Assembly (NCBI GenBank): GCA_964475125.1
Contig: CAYYWP010000035.1
Location: 1 to 28,281, forward strand
Direction of reading: 5' to 3'
Length of the DNA stretch: 28,281 bases
Source of the DNA: CAYYWP01 sp964475125
Lineage (GTDB): Bacteria; Desulfobacterota; Binatia; HRBIN30; CADEER01
In this document: positions 14,835-24,700 of the stretch, piece after piece
Layout of the letters: every line of letters begins with the position of its first letter
Position numbering within the stretch: position 1 is the stretch's first letter
Program-made: the position numbers and the translations under genes
Notes under the pieces: generated by a model
Seen by the model: the letters and a program-made list of their open reading frames with translations, nothing else
Databases searched by the model: none
Told to the model about the DNA's origin: nothing

Positions 14835-16457
14835 CTAGGCGGCGGCGCGGCTACGCCGGCCGGGCTGCACGGCGGCGACGAACCTCAGCTCAGGGTAGTT
14901 GGCGAGGGCGCGCTGGAGGCGGAAATCGTTCTCGAAGAGCACCAGCGGGCGCTGCTCGATGTCGAGCAGGCAGGTCGTACCGCTCTGGCGCTCGAACGCG
15001 TCGGGGTCGAACCCCTCGGCGCCGATCCAGCGCGCGTGTTGAAAGGCCAGGGGCTCGAGGTGCACGTCGACGCCGTACTCGGACTTGAGTCGGTACTGCA
15101 TCACCTCGAACTGCAGTTGGCCGATCGCCCCCAACACCGGCTCGCGCTCGAGGCGGTGGCGGTCGAAGAAGACCTGCACCACGCCTTCCTCGGCGAGCTG
15201 ATCCAGCCCCTTTTTCAGCTGCTTGCGTTTGAATGGCTCGCGCAACAGGAGGCGTGCGAAGCGCTCGGGTGAAAAGCGCGGGATACCGTCGAACTCGACC
15301 GCCGCCTGCTCGCTGATCGTATCGCCAATGCGCAACACCCCGGAATCCCACAAGCCGACGATATCGCCGGCGAAGGCTTCATCGATCAGCGTCCGCTCCT
15401 GCGCCCGCAGCTGCATCGACTTGTTCAACGCCAACGGCTTGCCGGTGCGCACGTGCACCACGTCCATGCCGCGCTCGAAACGCCCCGAACAGACGCGCAC
15501 GAAGGCGATGCGGTCGTGATGCTGAGGGTCCATGTTGGCCTGGATCTTGAAAACGAAGCCAGAGAAGAATGGCGCGGTGGGCTCGATCAGCCCGGCGCTA
15601 CTCTGGCGCGGGAGCGGTGCCGGGGCGAGGGTGAGGAAGCGATCGAGGAACGGTTCGATGCCGAAGTTGGTCAGGGCGCTGCCGAAAAAAACCGGTGACA
15701 GTCCGCCGGCGCGGAAACGCTCGAGGTCGAAGGTCGTCCCGGCGCCGTGCAGCAGGGCGATCTCGTCGAGCAGCTGGCGATGGGCGTGCGTGCCGATGGC
15801 GCGGCCGAGCGCCGGGTCGTCGATGGCTCCCACCTGCATGGCCGCCTTGTGCGCCCCCGACTCGCCACGTTCGAAGCGCAGCAGGCGCTGCGCCTCGCGG
15901 TCGAACACGCCTTGAAAGTCGGCACCGGCCCCGATGGGCCAGTTCAGCGGACTGCAGGGCAGGTCGAGCACGCGTTCGATCTCGTCCAGGAGATCGAGCG
16001 GCTCGCGGCCGTGGCGATCGAGCTTGTTGACGAACGTGACAATCGGGATGCCACGCGCGCGGCAGACCTCGAACAGCTTGATCGTCTGCGCCTCGACACC
16101 TTTGGCGCTGTCGACCAGCATGACCGCGCAGTCGGCGGCCGCCAGGGTGCGGTAGGTATCTTCGCTGAAATCGTTGTGGCCCGGCGTATCGAGCAAGTTG
16201 AGCTGAAAGCCACGGTAGGGGAACTGCAACACGCTGGTGGCGATCGAGATGCCGCGCTCCTGCTCCAGGGCCATCCAGTCGCTGGTGGCGTGACGTTCGG
16301 CTCGGCGCTGCTTGACGCTCCCGGCCAGGCGTACGGCGCCACCGTAGAGCAACAGCTTTTCGGTCAGCGTCGTCTTGCCGGCGTCCGGGTGCGAGATGAT
16401 CGCGAAGGTGCGCCGGCGCTGCACCTCACGGTCGATGTCGTCGGCGATTCCCGCCAT
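14835..16457 (-). CDS. prfC: Peptide chain release factor 3 (RF3)
   Basis: A 540-residue translational GTPase that releases RF1/RF2 from the ribosome after termination and takes part in post-peptidyl quality control. The GTPase motifs are intact: G1 HPDAGKTT (23-30), a switch I region with the RF3-type segment QRRAERHATSDWMALEQERG, G3 DTPGHNDF (90-97) and G4 NKLDR (144-148). The effector domain follows, with GSVKQ and SPERFARLL segments typical of RF3 rather than EF-G. Length fits the family (about 530). The ATG at 16457 has AGGGGG upstream. It is divergent from the lipoprotein gene at 16554 across 96 bases and appears monocistronic. Confidence 0.96.
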   Translation of the reverse strand: MAGIADDIDREVQRRRTFAIISHPDAGKTTLTEKLLLYGGAVRLAGSVKQRRAERHATSDWMALEQERGISIATSVLQFPYRGFQLNLLDTPGHNDFSEDTYRTLAAADCAVMLVDSAKGVEAQTIKLFEVCRARGIPIVTFVNKLDRHGREPLDLLDEIERVLDLPCSPLNWPIGAGADFQGVFDREAQRLLRFERGESGAHKAAMQVGAIDDPALGRAIGTHAHRQLLDEIALLHGAGTTFDLERFRAGGLSPVFFGSALTNFGIEPFLDRFLTLAPAPLPRQSSAGLIEPTAPFFSGFVFKIQANMDPQHHDRIAFVRVCSGRFERGMDVVHVRTGKPLALNKSMQLRAQERTLIDEAFAGDIVGLWDSGVLRIGDTISEQAAVEFDGIPRFSPERFARLLLREPFKRKQLKKGLDQLAEEGVVQVFFDRHRLEREPVLGAIGQLQFEVMQYRLKSEYGVDVHLEPLAFQHARWIGAEGFDPDAFERQSGTTCLLDIEQRPLVLFENDFRLQRALANYPELRFVAAVQPGRRSRAAA

Positions 16458-16514
16458 AGCCCCCTACCATGCCCGCTGCAGGGGTGGTGGTGCAAGGGGT
16501 GCCACTTTTGCGGT

Positions 16515-16523
16515 TGCTAATCT
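16515..16523 (+). promoter_or_regulatory. Possible extended -10 element for the Thr-rich lipoprotein gene
   Basis: TGCTAATCT lies 30 bases before the ATG at 16554, in the 96-base divergent region shared with prfC. It has the TGn extended -10 form but no visible -35 box. The gene also lacks a clear ribosome-binding site. Confidence 0.3.
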
Positions 16524-16553
16524 GCATGCCGGCGTCATAGAGTCCTCCTCGGG

Positions 16554-18038
16554 ATGAGACGGCGGATGCGGCGATTCCGCTTCGGTGCGGCGGGGGCGGC
16601 CCTTTGGATGGCGGCCGGATGCGGTGGCGGCGACAGCTCGCGCCCGGCGCCAACCGCGAGCGCGACGGCAACCGTCACCGCCTCGGCCAGCGCGACGGCG
16701 ACCGCGTCGGCCATGCCATCGGTGAGCGCGACGGCCTCGACGACTCGCTCCGCAACCCCGACGGTCACCAGCACGCCGACCGCGACCGAGATCCCAAGGC
16801 CGCCGGAGATCGTCGTCTTCGGCGTCGCGCGCGCCGACGACTTGGCCCAGCAGCACAACGGTGTCGATGCCGAAGGCCGGCTGATCTTCAACCGCGTCCA
16901 GGGACAGGGCATGACCCTGTTCGTCGAGGCCCGGCGCGGCACGGCAGCGCTGAATGACTTGGCCTACGATGCCGACGGTGCACCGACCGGGGTCGAGTTC
17001 TTGGTCTCGCGCCCGCTCGGCGACGGCAGCCTCGCGGTCTGCGACTACGACCCGCCACTGATCGGTGGCGTGCCGGCAGTCAATCCACCGTTGTTCTCCG
17101 ACGACCCCGTCGTGATCGACGCCATCGCCGACCTCGGCTGTCGCGTCAACGACGGCACCGGTGACGCGCGCGGGCGGAGCTCCTCGGCGGCGTGTACGCG
17201 CGATCAGGGTGCGGTCTATACCTTCACGGCTGCCGAGAGCGAGCTGCAGTACTGTCTGCCGATCGCGGTGGCCTGGGCGTTTCCACCCGGCGATACCATC
17301 GTCGCGGCGCGCGTGCGCGATGTGCGGGGACTGGTCAGTGCGGCGCGTGAGATCGTCATACGTGTCGAGGGCGAGACGCCGTTCGGCTGCGACGAGGGCC
17401 TCGGTGAACGGGTCGTTCCGGTCTCCCGCCCGGCCAGCTACCTCGCCGTCAGCGGCGCACCCGGTGACGTATCCCGCGACCCTTGGATGGCTGATCCGCT
17501 GCGGCTCTGCGCCGGACCGGACCTCGGTGACAACGTGCACGCGCTGACGCTCCGTGAGGATGCGCGCTTCGCCATCCCGCTCGCGGATCATACGACGCTC
17601 TGCGTCAAGATTCTGGCTCGCGGCAGCGACGGCTTGCTCGATTGCGGCGCGAGCACGGCGCACGATGTGCGTGCCACGCAGGATGCCGCGGGCGCGCAGC
17701 GCATCACCGTCGACAGCGGTCTGGGCCTTCCGGCGGGCACGGGCGCGGCATCGCTGCGCGCGCCGGTGGCCGTCGTGCAATTGCCTGCCGGTTCGACGAC
17801 CAGCCAGTGTGCAGAGGCCATCTTCGACATCGAGTTCGAGGGGGTGCTGACGACCGCCACCGGGACGGCCGAGATCGTCGATGCGAACGGTGTGCCGCTG
17901 GTCAGCCTGGGGCGCCAGGGTGAGAACTTCTCGTGTCGTTTCTGGCGCGACGGGGGCGAGGGAGCGTTGGTCTTGCCGCTACCGTTGGCCAATACGGCGA
18001 CCGGCGACGTGGCCACGGTGCTCGGCCTGTCCGAGTAA
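16554..18038 (+). CDS. Predicted lipoprotein with Thr/Ser-rich linker, function unknown
   Basis: A 494-residue exported protein. Its N-terminus (MRRRMRRFRFGAAGAALWMA, Cys23 in AAGCGGG) looks like a lipoprotein signal, followed by a Thr/Ser/Ala/Pro linker (about 30-81; APTASATATVTASASATATA type). A soluble domain begins near 82 with EIVVFGVARADDLAQQ. The C-terminal 400 residues have about a dozen cysteines and beta-rich stretches such as GMTLFVEARRGTAAL and AVYTFTAAESELQYCLP, with no recognised catalytic motif. The linker resembles the one in the large dockerin gene, but the globular parts look unrelated. The ATG at 16554 was used; 16566 is an in-frame alternative. Protein-level reality is well supported by the signal, linker and length; the role is unknown. 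Confidence 0.72.
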   Translation: MRRRMRRFRFGAAGAALWMAAGCGGGDSSRPAPTASATATVTASASATATASAMPSVSATASTTRSATPTVTSTPTATEIPRPPEIVVFGVARADDLAQQHNGVDAEGRLIFNRVQGQGMTLFVEARRGTAALNDLAYDADGAPTGVEFLVSRPLGDGSLAVCDYDPPLIGGVPAVNPPLFSDDPVVIDAIADLGCRVNDGTGDARGRSSSAACTRDQGAVYTFTAAESELQYCLPIAVAWAFPPGDTIVAARVRDVRGLVSAAREIVIRVEGETPFGCDEGLGERVVPVSRPASYLAVSGAPGDVSRDPWMADPLRLCAGPDLGDNVHALTLREDARFAIPLADHTTLCVKILARGSDGLLDCGASTAHDVRATQDAAGAQRITVDSGLGLPAGTGAASLRAPVAVVQLPAGSTTSQCAEAIFDIEFEGVLTTATGTAEIVDANGVPLVSLGRQGENFSCRFWRDGGEGALVLPLPLANTATGDVATVLGLSE

Positions 18039-18121
18039 CCGGACGGGCTGTTAACCCTGCTAAGAGATCCTCACCGTGAACATCCGACGTGGCACGCCAG
18101 CGACCTGTTGAACGGTTCTGC

Positions 18122-18706
18122 TTACGGCGAAGAATTCGCGATCGCGGTAGCGAGCTGCTGGGCCAGCTCAGCGGTGAGCGCGCTCAGCCCGGCGGCGACC
18201 TGCTCGGCGGATCCGCCGGCCCGCTTGAGGTCGGCGAGGCCCGACGACAAGGGATGCTGGCGATCGCGGCCGACCGTCCAGGCCGCGACCAGAACCACGC
18301 TGCCGTCCGCTTGGGTTTCGAAGCGGGTGACATTGAGGGTGACGATGTAGTCGACCTTTGTCGTCCGGTACCACGGGAAGATGATGACGCGGTCGGAGCC
18401 GAGCAGGTGTGACAGATTGGTGGCCAACACGCGGGTGAAGTTTTGCTTCAGCGGCTCGGCCCAGCGTGCGTTGTCGTCGTAGAAGATCTGGTTGCTGTCG
18501 ACGCGCGTGGCCAGTCCGGGACGATCGAGGTAGCCGGGAAAGGCGATCGGCCCCAGGCCGACGGCCGGCGATGCGGCGGTCGCCTGCGGTGCCGCGGTGG
18601 GTGTGAGGACGTAGAAGCGCGTCGGCGTCACGTTCGGGCCGCGCAGCAGGCCGCAGCCGCTCAGCAACGCGCCGGCGATCAACACGCACAGCCCGCGGGT
18701 GGTCAT
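18122..18706 (-). CDS. ABC-type transport auxiliary lipoprotein, PqiC/DUF330-like
   Basis: A 194-residue outer-membrane lipoprotein with an LSGC lipobox (Cys18), followed by TPTRFYVLTPTA, a start typical of the PqiC/ABC-auxiliary family (PF03886). Other family-like features are GPIAFPGYLDRPGLATR, VDSNQIFYDDNARWAEPLKQ and the C-terminal helical stretch. In known systems these lipoproteins partner an MCE protein to bridge inner-membrane transporter and outer membrane. Its ATG (18706) overlaps the stop of mlaD by 4 bases, so it is the last gene of the mlaE-mlaF-mlaD unit and probably the envelope partner of this importer. Gene naming is left open because its relation to PqiC is by family only. 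Confidence 0.85.
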   Translation of the reverse strand: MTTRGLCVLIAGALLSGCGLLRGPNVTPTRFYVLTPTAAPQATAASPAVGLGPIAFPGYLDRPGLATRVDSNQIFYDDNARWAEPLKQNFTRVLATNLSHLLGSDRVIIFPWYRTTKVDYIVTLNVTRFETQADGSVVLVAAWTVGRDRQHPLSSGLADLKRAGGSAEQVAAGLSALTAELAQQLATAIANSSP

Positions 18707-19668
18707 GGCGCACCTCCTTCCACCTTCGGCCTGCCATACAAGACGGCGCTGGGGTTGCGCTCGAGGTAGTCGGCGAGCAGCTGAATGGCACGCGCCGCGT
18801 CGGCGAGCGCGCCCAAGGCGCGGCGCAGGTCGTGATCCAGCGGCGAGCCGGGCTCGATGATGGTGGTGGCCGCACCCGCCGCGCGTTCGACCTCGAGCAG
18901 GGTTTGTTGGGTCTGGGTGAGGGTGGTCTGCACTTCGCGCGCCAGCGGCATGACGTGCGTGTCGAGCTTGACCAACAGGCCGTTGGCGTTGCTCAGGGTG
19001 GTGTTGAGCGCGTTGACCACCGCCGGCAGGTCATTGAGGGCGGTACGCAGGGCGGGCGAGTTGGCGAGCTGGTCGACGCCGTGCAGGGCGTTGGAGAGGT
19101 TCTCGACCAGCTCCTCGAGGCGCAGCTTCTGCAGGTCCGTGAGGACCTGTCGCAGCGTGTCCGACGCCTCCTCGAGCGTGGTCGGAATGGTGGGGATTTC
19201 CGGCGGGTCGGAGGGCTGCGGCAGGACATAGTTCACCTCCGTGCCGGGAAAGAAATCGAGCTGCACGAACAGCAGACCGGTGAGGAGGCTTTGCGTCTGC
19301 AGCTGGGCGCGCAGGCCGCGATCGATCAAGTCCCGCGCGGTCGCCGCATCGCCCATGCGCAACCCGGTGCCGGCGAAGCTGATCTTGCTGGGGTCGGTTT
19401 CGACGTACACCGGGATCGACAGCTGGCGGGTGTGGTCGTGCGGTGAGAACACCAGCTGAATGTTGGTGACGCGGCCGAACTCGACACCGCGGAACTTCAC
19501 CGGCGCCCCGACCGAGAGCCCGTCGATAGAGCCGGGAAAATACAGCACCCAGCGGTTGGTCTTACGGAAGTACTGCCCGGAGCCGAAGACCAGCACGCCG
19601 AGCACCGCGAGCGCGATGGCGCCCAGCACGAAGGCGCCGATCACGGTTGGATTCGGTTTTCTACCCAT
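18703..19668 (-). CDS. mlaD: MCE-family lipid-transport protein, MlaD-like
   Basis: A 321-residue periplasmic lipid-binding subunit with an N-terminal membrane anchor (about 9-30, VIGAFVLGAIALAVLGVLVF). A single MCE domain (about 38-118) contains GLSVGAPVKFRGVEFGRVTN, the family's hallmark. The rest is a long helical region (about 150-290) ending LADYLERNPSAVLYGRP, a tail shared with PqiB/LetB-type MCE proteins. The ATG at 19668 was chosen over an upstream in-frame start because GGAGG precedes it and the anchor is then terminal. It overlaps mlaF by 8 bases and the PqiC-like gene by 4. Expected partners are MlaE and MlaF in an ABC-type phospholipid transporter. Confidence 0.9.
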   Translation of the reverse strand: MGRKPNPTVIGAFVLGAIALAVLGVLVFGSGQYFRKTNRWVLYFPGSIDGLSVGAPVKFRGVEFGRVTNIQLVFSPHDHTRQLSIPVYVETDPSKISFAGTGLRMGDAATARDLIDRGLRAQLQTQSLLTGLLFVQLDFFPGTEVNYVLPQPSDPPEIPTIPTTLEEASDTLRQVLTDLQKLRLEELVENLSNALHGVDQLANSPALRTALNDLPAVVNALNTTLSNANGLLVKLDTHVMPLAREVQTTLTQTQQTLLEVERAAGAATTIIEPGSPLDHDLRRALGALADAARAIQLLADYLERNPSAVLYGRPKVEGGAP

Positions 19669-20461
19669 GCTGCGCTGCCTCCGGCGGTTCTCCCCCGCGG
19701 GTGAGGAATTGCCGTACCGCGGGTTGGTCCGAATGGTCGCGCAGCTGCCGAGGGTCGCCATGCGCGATCGCGGTGCGGGTCTGGACGTCGAGGAAGATGC
19801 TGTTGTTGCCGATGGTGAAGATGCTGGCGAGCTCATGCGTGACGACGACGATGGTCGCGCCGAGGCTGTCGCGCAGCTCGAGGATGAGGCCGTCGAGCAG
19901 CCGCGAGCTGATCGGATCGAGGCCAGCCGACGGCTCGTCGAAGAACAGGATGTCCGGATCGAGCGCCATGGCGCGCGCCAACCCGGCGCGCTTCTGCATG
20001 CCGCCGCTGATCTGCGACGGGTAGAAATCCTCGAATCCCTTCAAACCGACCAGGGCCAACTTCAGTGCCGCGACCTCACGGATCTCGGCCGGCGTGAGAT
20101 CGGTGAACTCGGCGAGCGGCAAGGCGACGTTCTCGGCCAGCGTCATCGAGCTGAACAAGGCGCCGCTCTGATAGAGAATGCCGAACCGGCGCAGCGTGCG
20201 CTCGCGTTCTGCCGGCGCCGCGTGCGTGAAGCTCACTCCGTCGTAGAGGATGTCGCCCGCCGCCGGTTCGATCAGGCCGATCAGGTGACGCAGCAACGTG
20301 CTCTTGCCGCAACCGCTGCCGCCCATGATGATGAAGATGTCGCCCCGGTTGACCGCGAAGCGCAGCTGGCGCATGAGCACGAAACTGCCGAACGCCATGG
20401 TGAGATCGCGGACGTCGATGCGCGCCGGTGCCGCTGGCTGGGCAGTGCCGTTGGTGGTCAC
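19661..20461 (-). CDS. mlaF: ABC transporter ATP-binding protein, MlaF-like
   Basis: A 266-residue cytoplasmic ATPase for the MCE lipid transporter. Motifs are Walker A GGSGCGKST, Q-loop LYQSGALFSSMT, signature ISGGMQKRAGLARA (the Met-Gln-Lys form typical of MlaF/Mkl), Walker B ILFFDEPSAGLD and switch His in VVTHELAS. The GTG at 20461 was chosen as start; it lies 5 bases after the mlaE stop, and the longer upstream frame overlaps mlaE and looks like shadow. Its stop overlaps mlaD by 8 bases, indicating tight coupling. Energy from this ATPase would drive phospholipid transfer between membranes; direction is debated for the family. Confidence 0.93.
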   Translation of the reverse strand: MTTNGTAQPAAPARIDVRDLTMAFGSFVLMRQLRFAVNRGDIFIIMGGSGCGKSTLLRHLIGLIEPAAGDILYDGVSFTHAAPAERERTLRRFGILYQSGALFSSMTLAENVALPLAEFTDLTPAEIREVAALKLALVGLKGFEDFYPSQISGGMQKRAGLARAMALDPDILFFDEPSAGLDPISSRLLDGLILELRDSLGATIVVVTHELASIFTIGNNSIFLDVQTRTAIAHGDPRQLRDHSDQPAVRQFLTRGGEPPEAAQHG

Positions 20462-20466
20462 GAGAC

Positions 20467-21594
20467 CTAGATTCCGAGTGCGTAGAAGACCACGGCAAAG
20501 AGGCCGCAGGCGGTGACGATGAGCACGATGCCGGTGACGACGGCGGCGGTGGTGGCATCGCCGACGGCCGAGGCGCTGCTGCCGCACTGCATGCCGCGCA
20601 AGCAGCCGGCCAGGGCGATGAGCACGCCGTAGACCGAGGCCTTGAACACGCCGCCGAACAAATCGGTGACGGTGACGGCCGAGACGACTTGCCGAAAGTA
20701 GGTTTGCGGGCCGATGTCGAGCATGCCGGCGGCGATGACCGCCCCGCCGAGGATGCCGATCAAGTTCGCGTAGAGACAGAGTAACGGCATCATCAAGCTG
20801 AGGGCCAGGGCGCGCGGCAGGACGAGAAACTCGAGCGGGTCGATGCCCATGGTGGTGAGGGCGTCGATTTCCTGCGTCACTTTCATGGTCCCGAGCTGGG
20901 CCGCGAAGGCCGCACCGGTGCGCCCGGCCATGATGATGCCGGTCATGAGGGCGCCCATCTCGTGTACCACGGCGATCCCGACCAGGTCGGCGACGTAAAT
21001 CGCGGCGCCGAACTTCTGCAACTGGATAGCGCCGACGAAGGCCATGATGACCCCGACCAGGAAGCTGATCAGGGTGACGATTGGCAGGGCGTCGGCACTG
21101 GCCTGCTGGATGTAGAGCGAGAGGTCCACCCAGCGAAAGCGCGCCCGCCCGCGCAACAGCGCCGCGACCGCCAGGCTGAGCTGACCGATGAAGGTGACGA
21201 AGTCGCGCCCCGCGGCGATGGCGTCGAGCGAAGCAACGCCGAAGCGGGCGAGAAAGCCCGGTCGCTCACCCTGACCGCGCGCCCCCGTGCGCTCGGGCAC
21301 GGCCTCGGCCAGCGCCAGCAAGCGCTGCACCCCGGGCGGCAGGCCGGAGCGATCCAGGGCGATGCTGCGCTGGGCGGCGACCTCGCCGATGCGGCCGAGG
21401 AAGATCAGCAGCCCGCTGTCCCATTCGCCGAGCGCGCTGGCGTCGAAGCCCACACGCCGCGCGCCGCCGCCCGACAAGATCTCCTCGACCGGGCGCGAGT
21501 CGGGCACGCCGGCCGCCATCTGCCAGGACCCCATCAGCTGGACCACTAACGCGTCATCCGCGGGGCGAGTGAAGGTAAACTGGGCGGCGGTCAT
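20467..21594 (-). CDS. mlaE: MlaE-type permease with N-terminal STAS domain
   Basis: A 375-residue inner-membrane permease of the MlaE family, with an N-terminal STAS-like domain (about 1-100; FTRPADDALVVQLMGSW and VGFDASALGEWDSGLLIFL) fused to it. The STAS part corresponds to MlaB, so no separate mlaB gene is expected. The membrane part has GIAVVHEMGALMTGIIMAGR and MKVTQEIDALTTMGIDPLEF, the conserved MlaE loops. The ATG at 21594 was chosen since the STAS domain then starts at once; the ribosome-binding site is weak (AGGAG about 15 bases away). It leads the mlaE-mlaF-mlaD-lipoprotein unit, 160 bases after the AsmA-like gene, and could share its transcript or start a new one. Confidence 0.92.
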   Translation of the reverse strand: MTAAQFTFTRPADDALVVQLMGSWQMAAGVPDSRPVEEILSGGGARRVGFDASALGEWDSGLLIFLGRIGEVAAQRSIALDRSGLPPGVQRLLALAEAVPERTGARGQGERPGFLARFGVASLDAIAAGRDFVTFIGQLSLAVAALLRGRARFRWVDLSLYIQQASADALPIVTLISFLVGVIMAFVGAIQLQKFGAAIYVADLVGIAVVHEMGALMTGIIMAGRTGAAFAAQLGTMKVTQEIDALTTMGIDPLEFLVLPRALALSLMMPLLCLYANLIGILGGAVIAAGMLDIGPQTYFRQVVSAVTVTDLFGGVFKASVYGVLIALAGCLRGMQCGSSASAVGDATTAAVVTGIVLIVTACGLFAVVFYALGI

Positions 21595-21754
21595 GAGGAC
21601 GGGCCGGTCGCTCCTAACACGCCCCCACCTGGGCGGTCCACGTCCCACAAGGCGGGTAGCGAGGAGTGCAATGCGATGAGCGCGAGACGGCCAGCGGTCG
21701 GGAGAGGCGATGGAGCGAGAGGCCCCCGACATGTCCGCTGGCGATGCTCATCGC

Positions 21755-24700
21755 TCATTGCTGCCCGCTTTCCGTCCCTTCGCCCGGCGCTGTCGGCGTC
21801 GGCGTGGCCGGGGCGACGAGGTCGCGCACCCCGCCGAAGAGGGTCCCGAGCGGGCTCAGGACGGCCCCGCCGATTCGGGCCGGTGCCCCGAGGATGGCGT
21901 CGGCGAGCCACTTCACCGCTGCCTGCGGTAGACCGCTCGCGGTGGTGTGCATGATGGGGTCGTCGATGGTACCGCTGATCTGCATCGGCACGGGTGGCAA
22001 GGGTGGCAACGCGCCGGTGGGTAGCGGAATCGATCCCAGGCTGAGCATGGCCTGAATGCCCCGCGCCGTCAGCGTCACTTCAGTCGCGAGATCCACGCGT
22101 TGGTCGAAACCGACCGTCCCCTTGCCGGTCAGCTGGTAGTCGTGCGTCTGCAGTCGCAAGTCCTCGGTGCGAACGAGGGCGCTGGCGACGGTGAAGGTTT
22201 GCGTCAGCTCGATGAGGCGGTTGGCGCGCTGACGTTGCTTTCCGGCGCGACGAGACGGCGCCATGGCCTCGAGGATCGATGTGAGGAGCTCGCCGGAGGG
22301 GATCGACCCACCGCGCAGGCTCAGCCGGCCGCGGCCGGTCAACGCCTGCTGCCAGTCATCGCTCAACTGGCCGGTGAATTCTCCGCTCAGGTCGCCCGCA
22401 TCGATGTCGACGTCCGAACCGTCGATGCCCATCATCGCCAGCACGGTCGCCGGGTGAGCACCGGTGATGACCAGCGACCCGTTGATCGGCCGCTCCTGGT
22501 GTAGGCCGGCCGCCCCGGCGTATTGCCACTGGCCGCCACAGGAGGTGAAGCGCAGGTCGCTGAAGTGGAGCTGTCCGCCAGCCAGGGCGAAGGCGGCGCT
22601 GGCATCGCTGCCGCGCAATGGACCGTAGGCCGCGGCCGCCGCGGTGGCGGTGGCGTCGCGGATGGTCAACGTATCGCCGCCCAGGAACTCGGCGCGCCCT
22701 CTTGCGGGCGCGTCGACGGTCAGCTGCCGCCAGAACAAGCGGCCGTCGCCGAGCGTCACTTCGACGCTGCCGCCGACGGCGCCGCCGCGCGGGCGTTCGA
22801 ATTCAATCTGCAGGTCCCCCTTCGCTTGACCCACCACGGCGGGCCGCTCGCGGTCGATCAGCACGCGGTTCAGATCGACCCGTCGCGCCTGCACGGTGCT
22901 CCGCATGATGGCTGGCGAAAGACTGGCCGACAGCGTCCACGTGCCACCGAGCGCGCGCGCGGTCAGCGGGCCGACCTGCAGGGCTTCGCCATCGCTGGTG
23001 AACGCCGTGCGCAGCCGGCGCGCCTGGAACCCGGCGACCTGAAGCCCGCCGAGATCGACGCGCCCATCGCCGATGCTGATGCGACCCGCGGCGCGCCGTA
23101 GCACGCCGCTGGCGGTTGCCGGCGCGGTGATGGTGAGCTCGTTGAATCGGAGGTCGGGTGAAGCGAGGCGAACGCTGAGCTGTCCGCTGCCGTCGCCGCT
23201 GAGGCTCGCCGTCAAGTCGACGATGCCGCTGGCTTCGTACTTGGCCGCGTCGCCGCTGAGCGCGGCCCGCGCCAACCGCCCGGCGTTGACGCCGCTGGCC
23301 TTCACGGTGCCGAGCACCGGGCCGCCACGCAGCGGCACCGTTCCGGCGGCTGTCCACGTGCCGTCGAAGGCGCGAGCGCTGACCTGGCTCAGGTTGAGAT
23401 TCCCGTTGGCATAGCTGAGGTCGGCATGCACGGCGCCGGCAGTGAGGTCGTATGCTTTGACCTGCGCGATCTCGGCGGTGCCGTTGCTAATCGATACGGC
23501 GCCCGCGCTGACCGTGACATCCGCCGCGGCAGAGAGCGGGGCGCTGGCGCGCACGGATGACCAACTGCCCGTGCCAGTGGGCAGCCTGACCTCCAGGTGG
23601 CCGTTCAGTTCGGCACCGATGACGCCGCTGGCCGTCGCCGTCACCGCCAAGGGCCCGTCGAGCTCCGGCATGGCGACGCCGGGACCGAGCAGCGGCTGGA
23701 TGGCAGCGCCGAGGGCGCGTGCGTCGGCCTGGTCGACCTGCAGGGTGACGCCCTCAAGGCGCGGCGGGTCGGCTAGAACGACCCGACCACCCTGTTTCCA
23801 GGTGGCGCCGAAGGCGGTCCAGCGCGCCGCGGACAAGACTGGGGCGGCGTCGTCGAGCCCGAGTGTAGCGTGCAGGGCTCTCGCGGCGATGGCGCCGTAG
23901 GCGAGCTGGGCGATGTCGAGCGTTGCGTTCAGCGCCGTGAGCGAGCGGTTCGCCCACCCACCCTGCATCGCGACGTGCACTGGAGCCTCGATGGTCAGAC
24001 CGCGCCAGGCCACGGCGCCATCGGACAACTCGAGCGATCCCGTGACAGCGCCGGTGGCGAGTTGGCCCTCGCCGGCCAGGGTCAGCCGTGCGCTGGCATT
24101 CGTGCTCATTTCGCCGATCGCCGCCGACACCCAGGCCGGCACCGCCGAGACGGACGCCCCGACAGCTTCGAGCTGAAAGCGAAACGGCGCGGTGGCGATG
24201 GCATTCAGGCGGTCCAGGGTCACGAGCCCACGCACGCGCCCGAGCTCGGGCGAGATAGCCGAAGCGACGATGCGCACTCCCGGATGCAGGGGGGCGGCCT
24301 CCACTTCCATTGCCCCGAAACGCAACCGCCACGTCTCGCCTGCGGAGAGATCGCGCACGGTGAGGGTAGCGTCGTGAAGTACGAGCTGTGGGAGCTCACG
24401 GTCCCAATCGATGCCGGGCGCACCGCCGTCCGGCGGCGCCACCCGCCGATCACCGATGCGCAGCTCACCATCGGCGGCGCGCACCAGGTCGGCGGTCAAC
24501 CCCTCGACGGCGACGCTCGCCAGCACCGGCGCATCGAGGATGAGGGAGCGCAGGCGCAGCCGACAGCGCGCGTGAGACGCGCGGGCGGCGACCGTGCCGT
24601 CCTCGCCCAGCAGCTCCACGTCGTCCAGCCCGATCGCCACCGGCGGCGGCCACAGGGTGAATTCGGCCGTGGCAAAACGCACCGAGGGGCCGAGGCGGGC

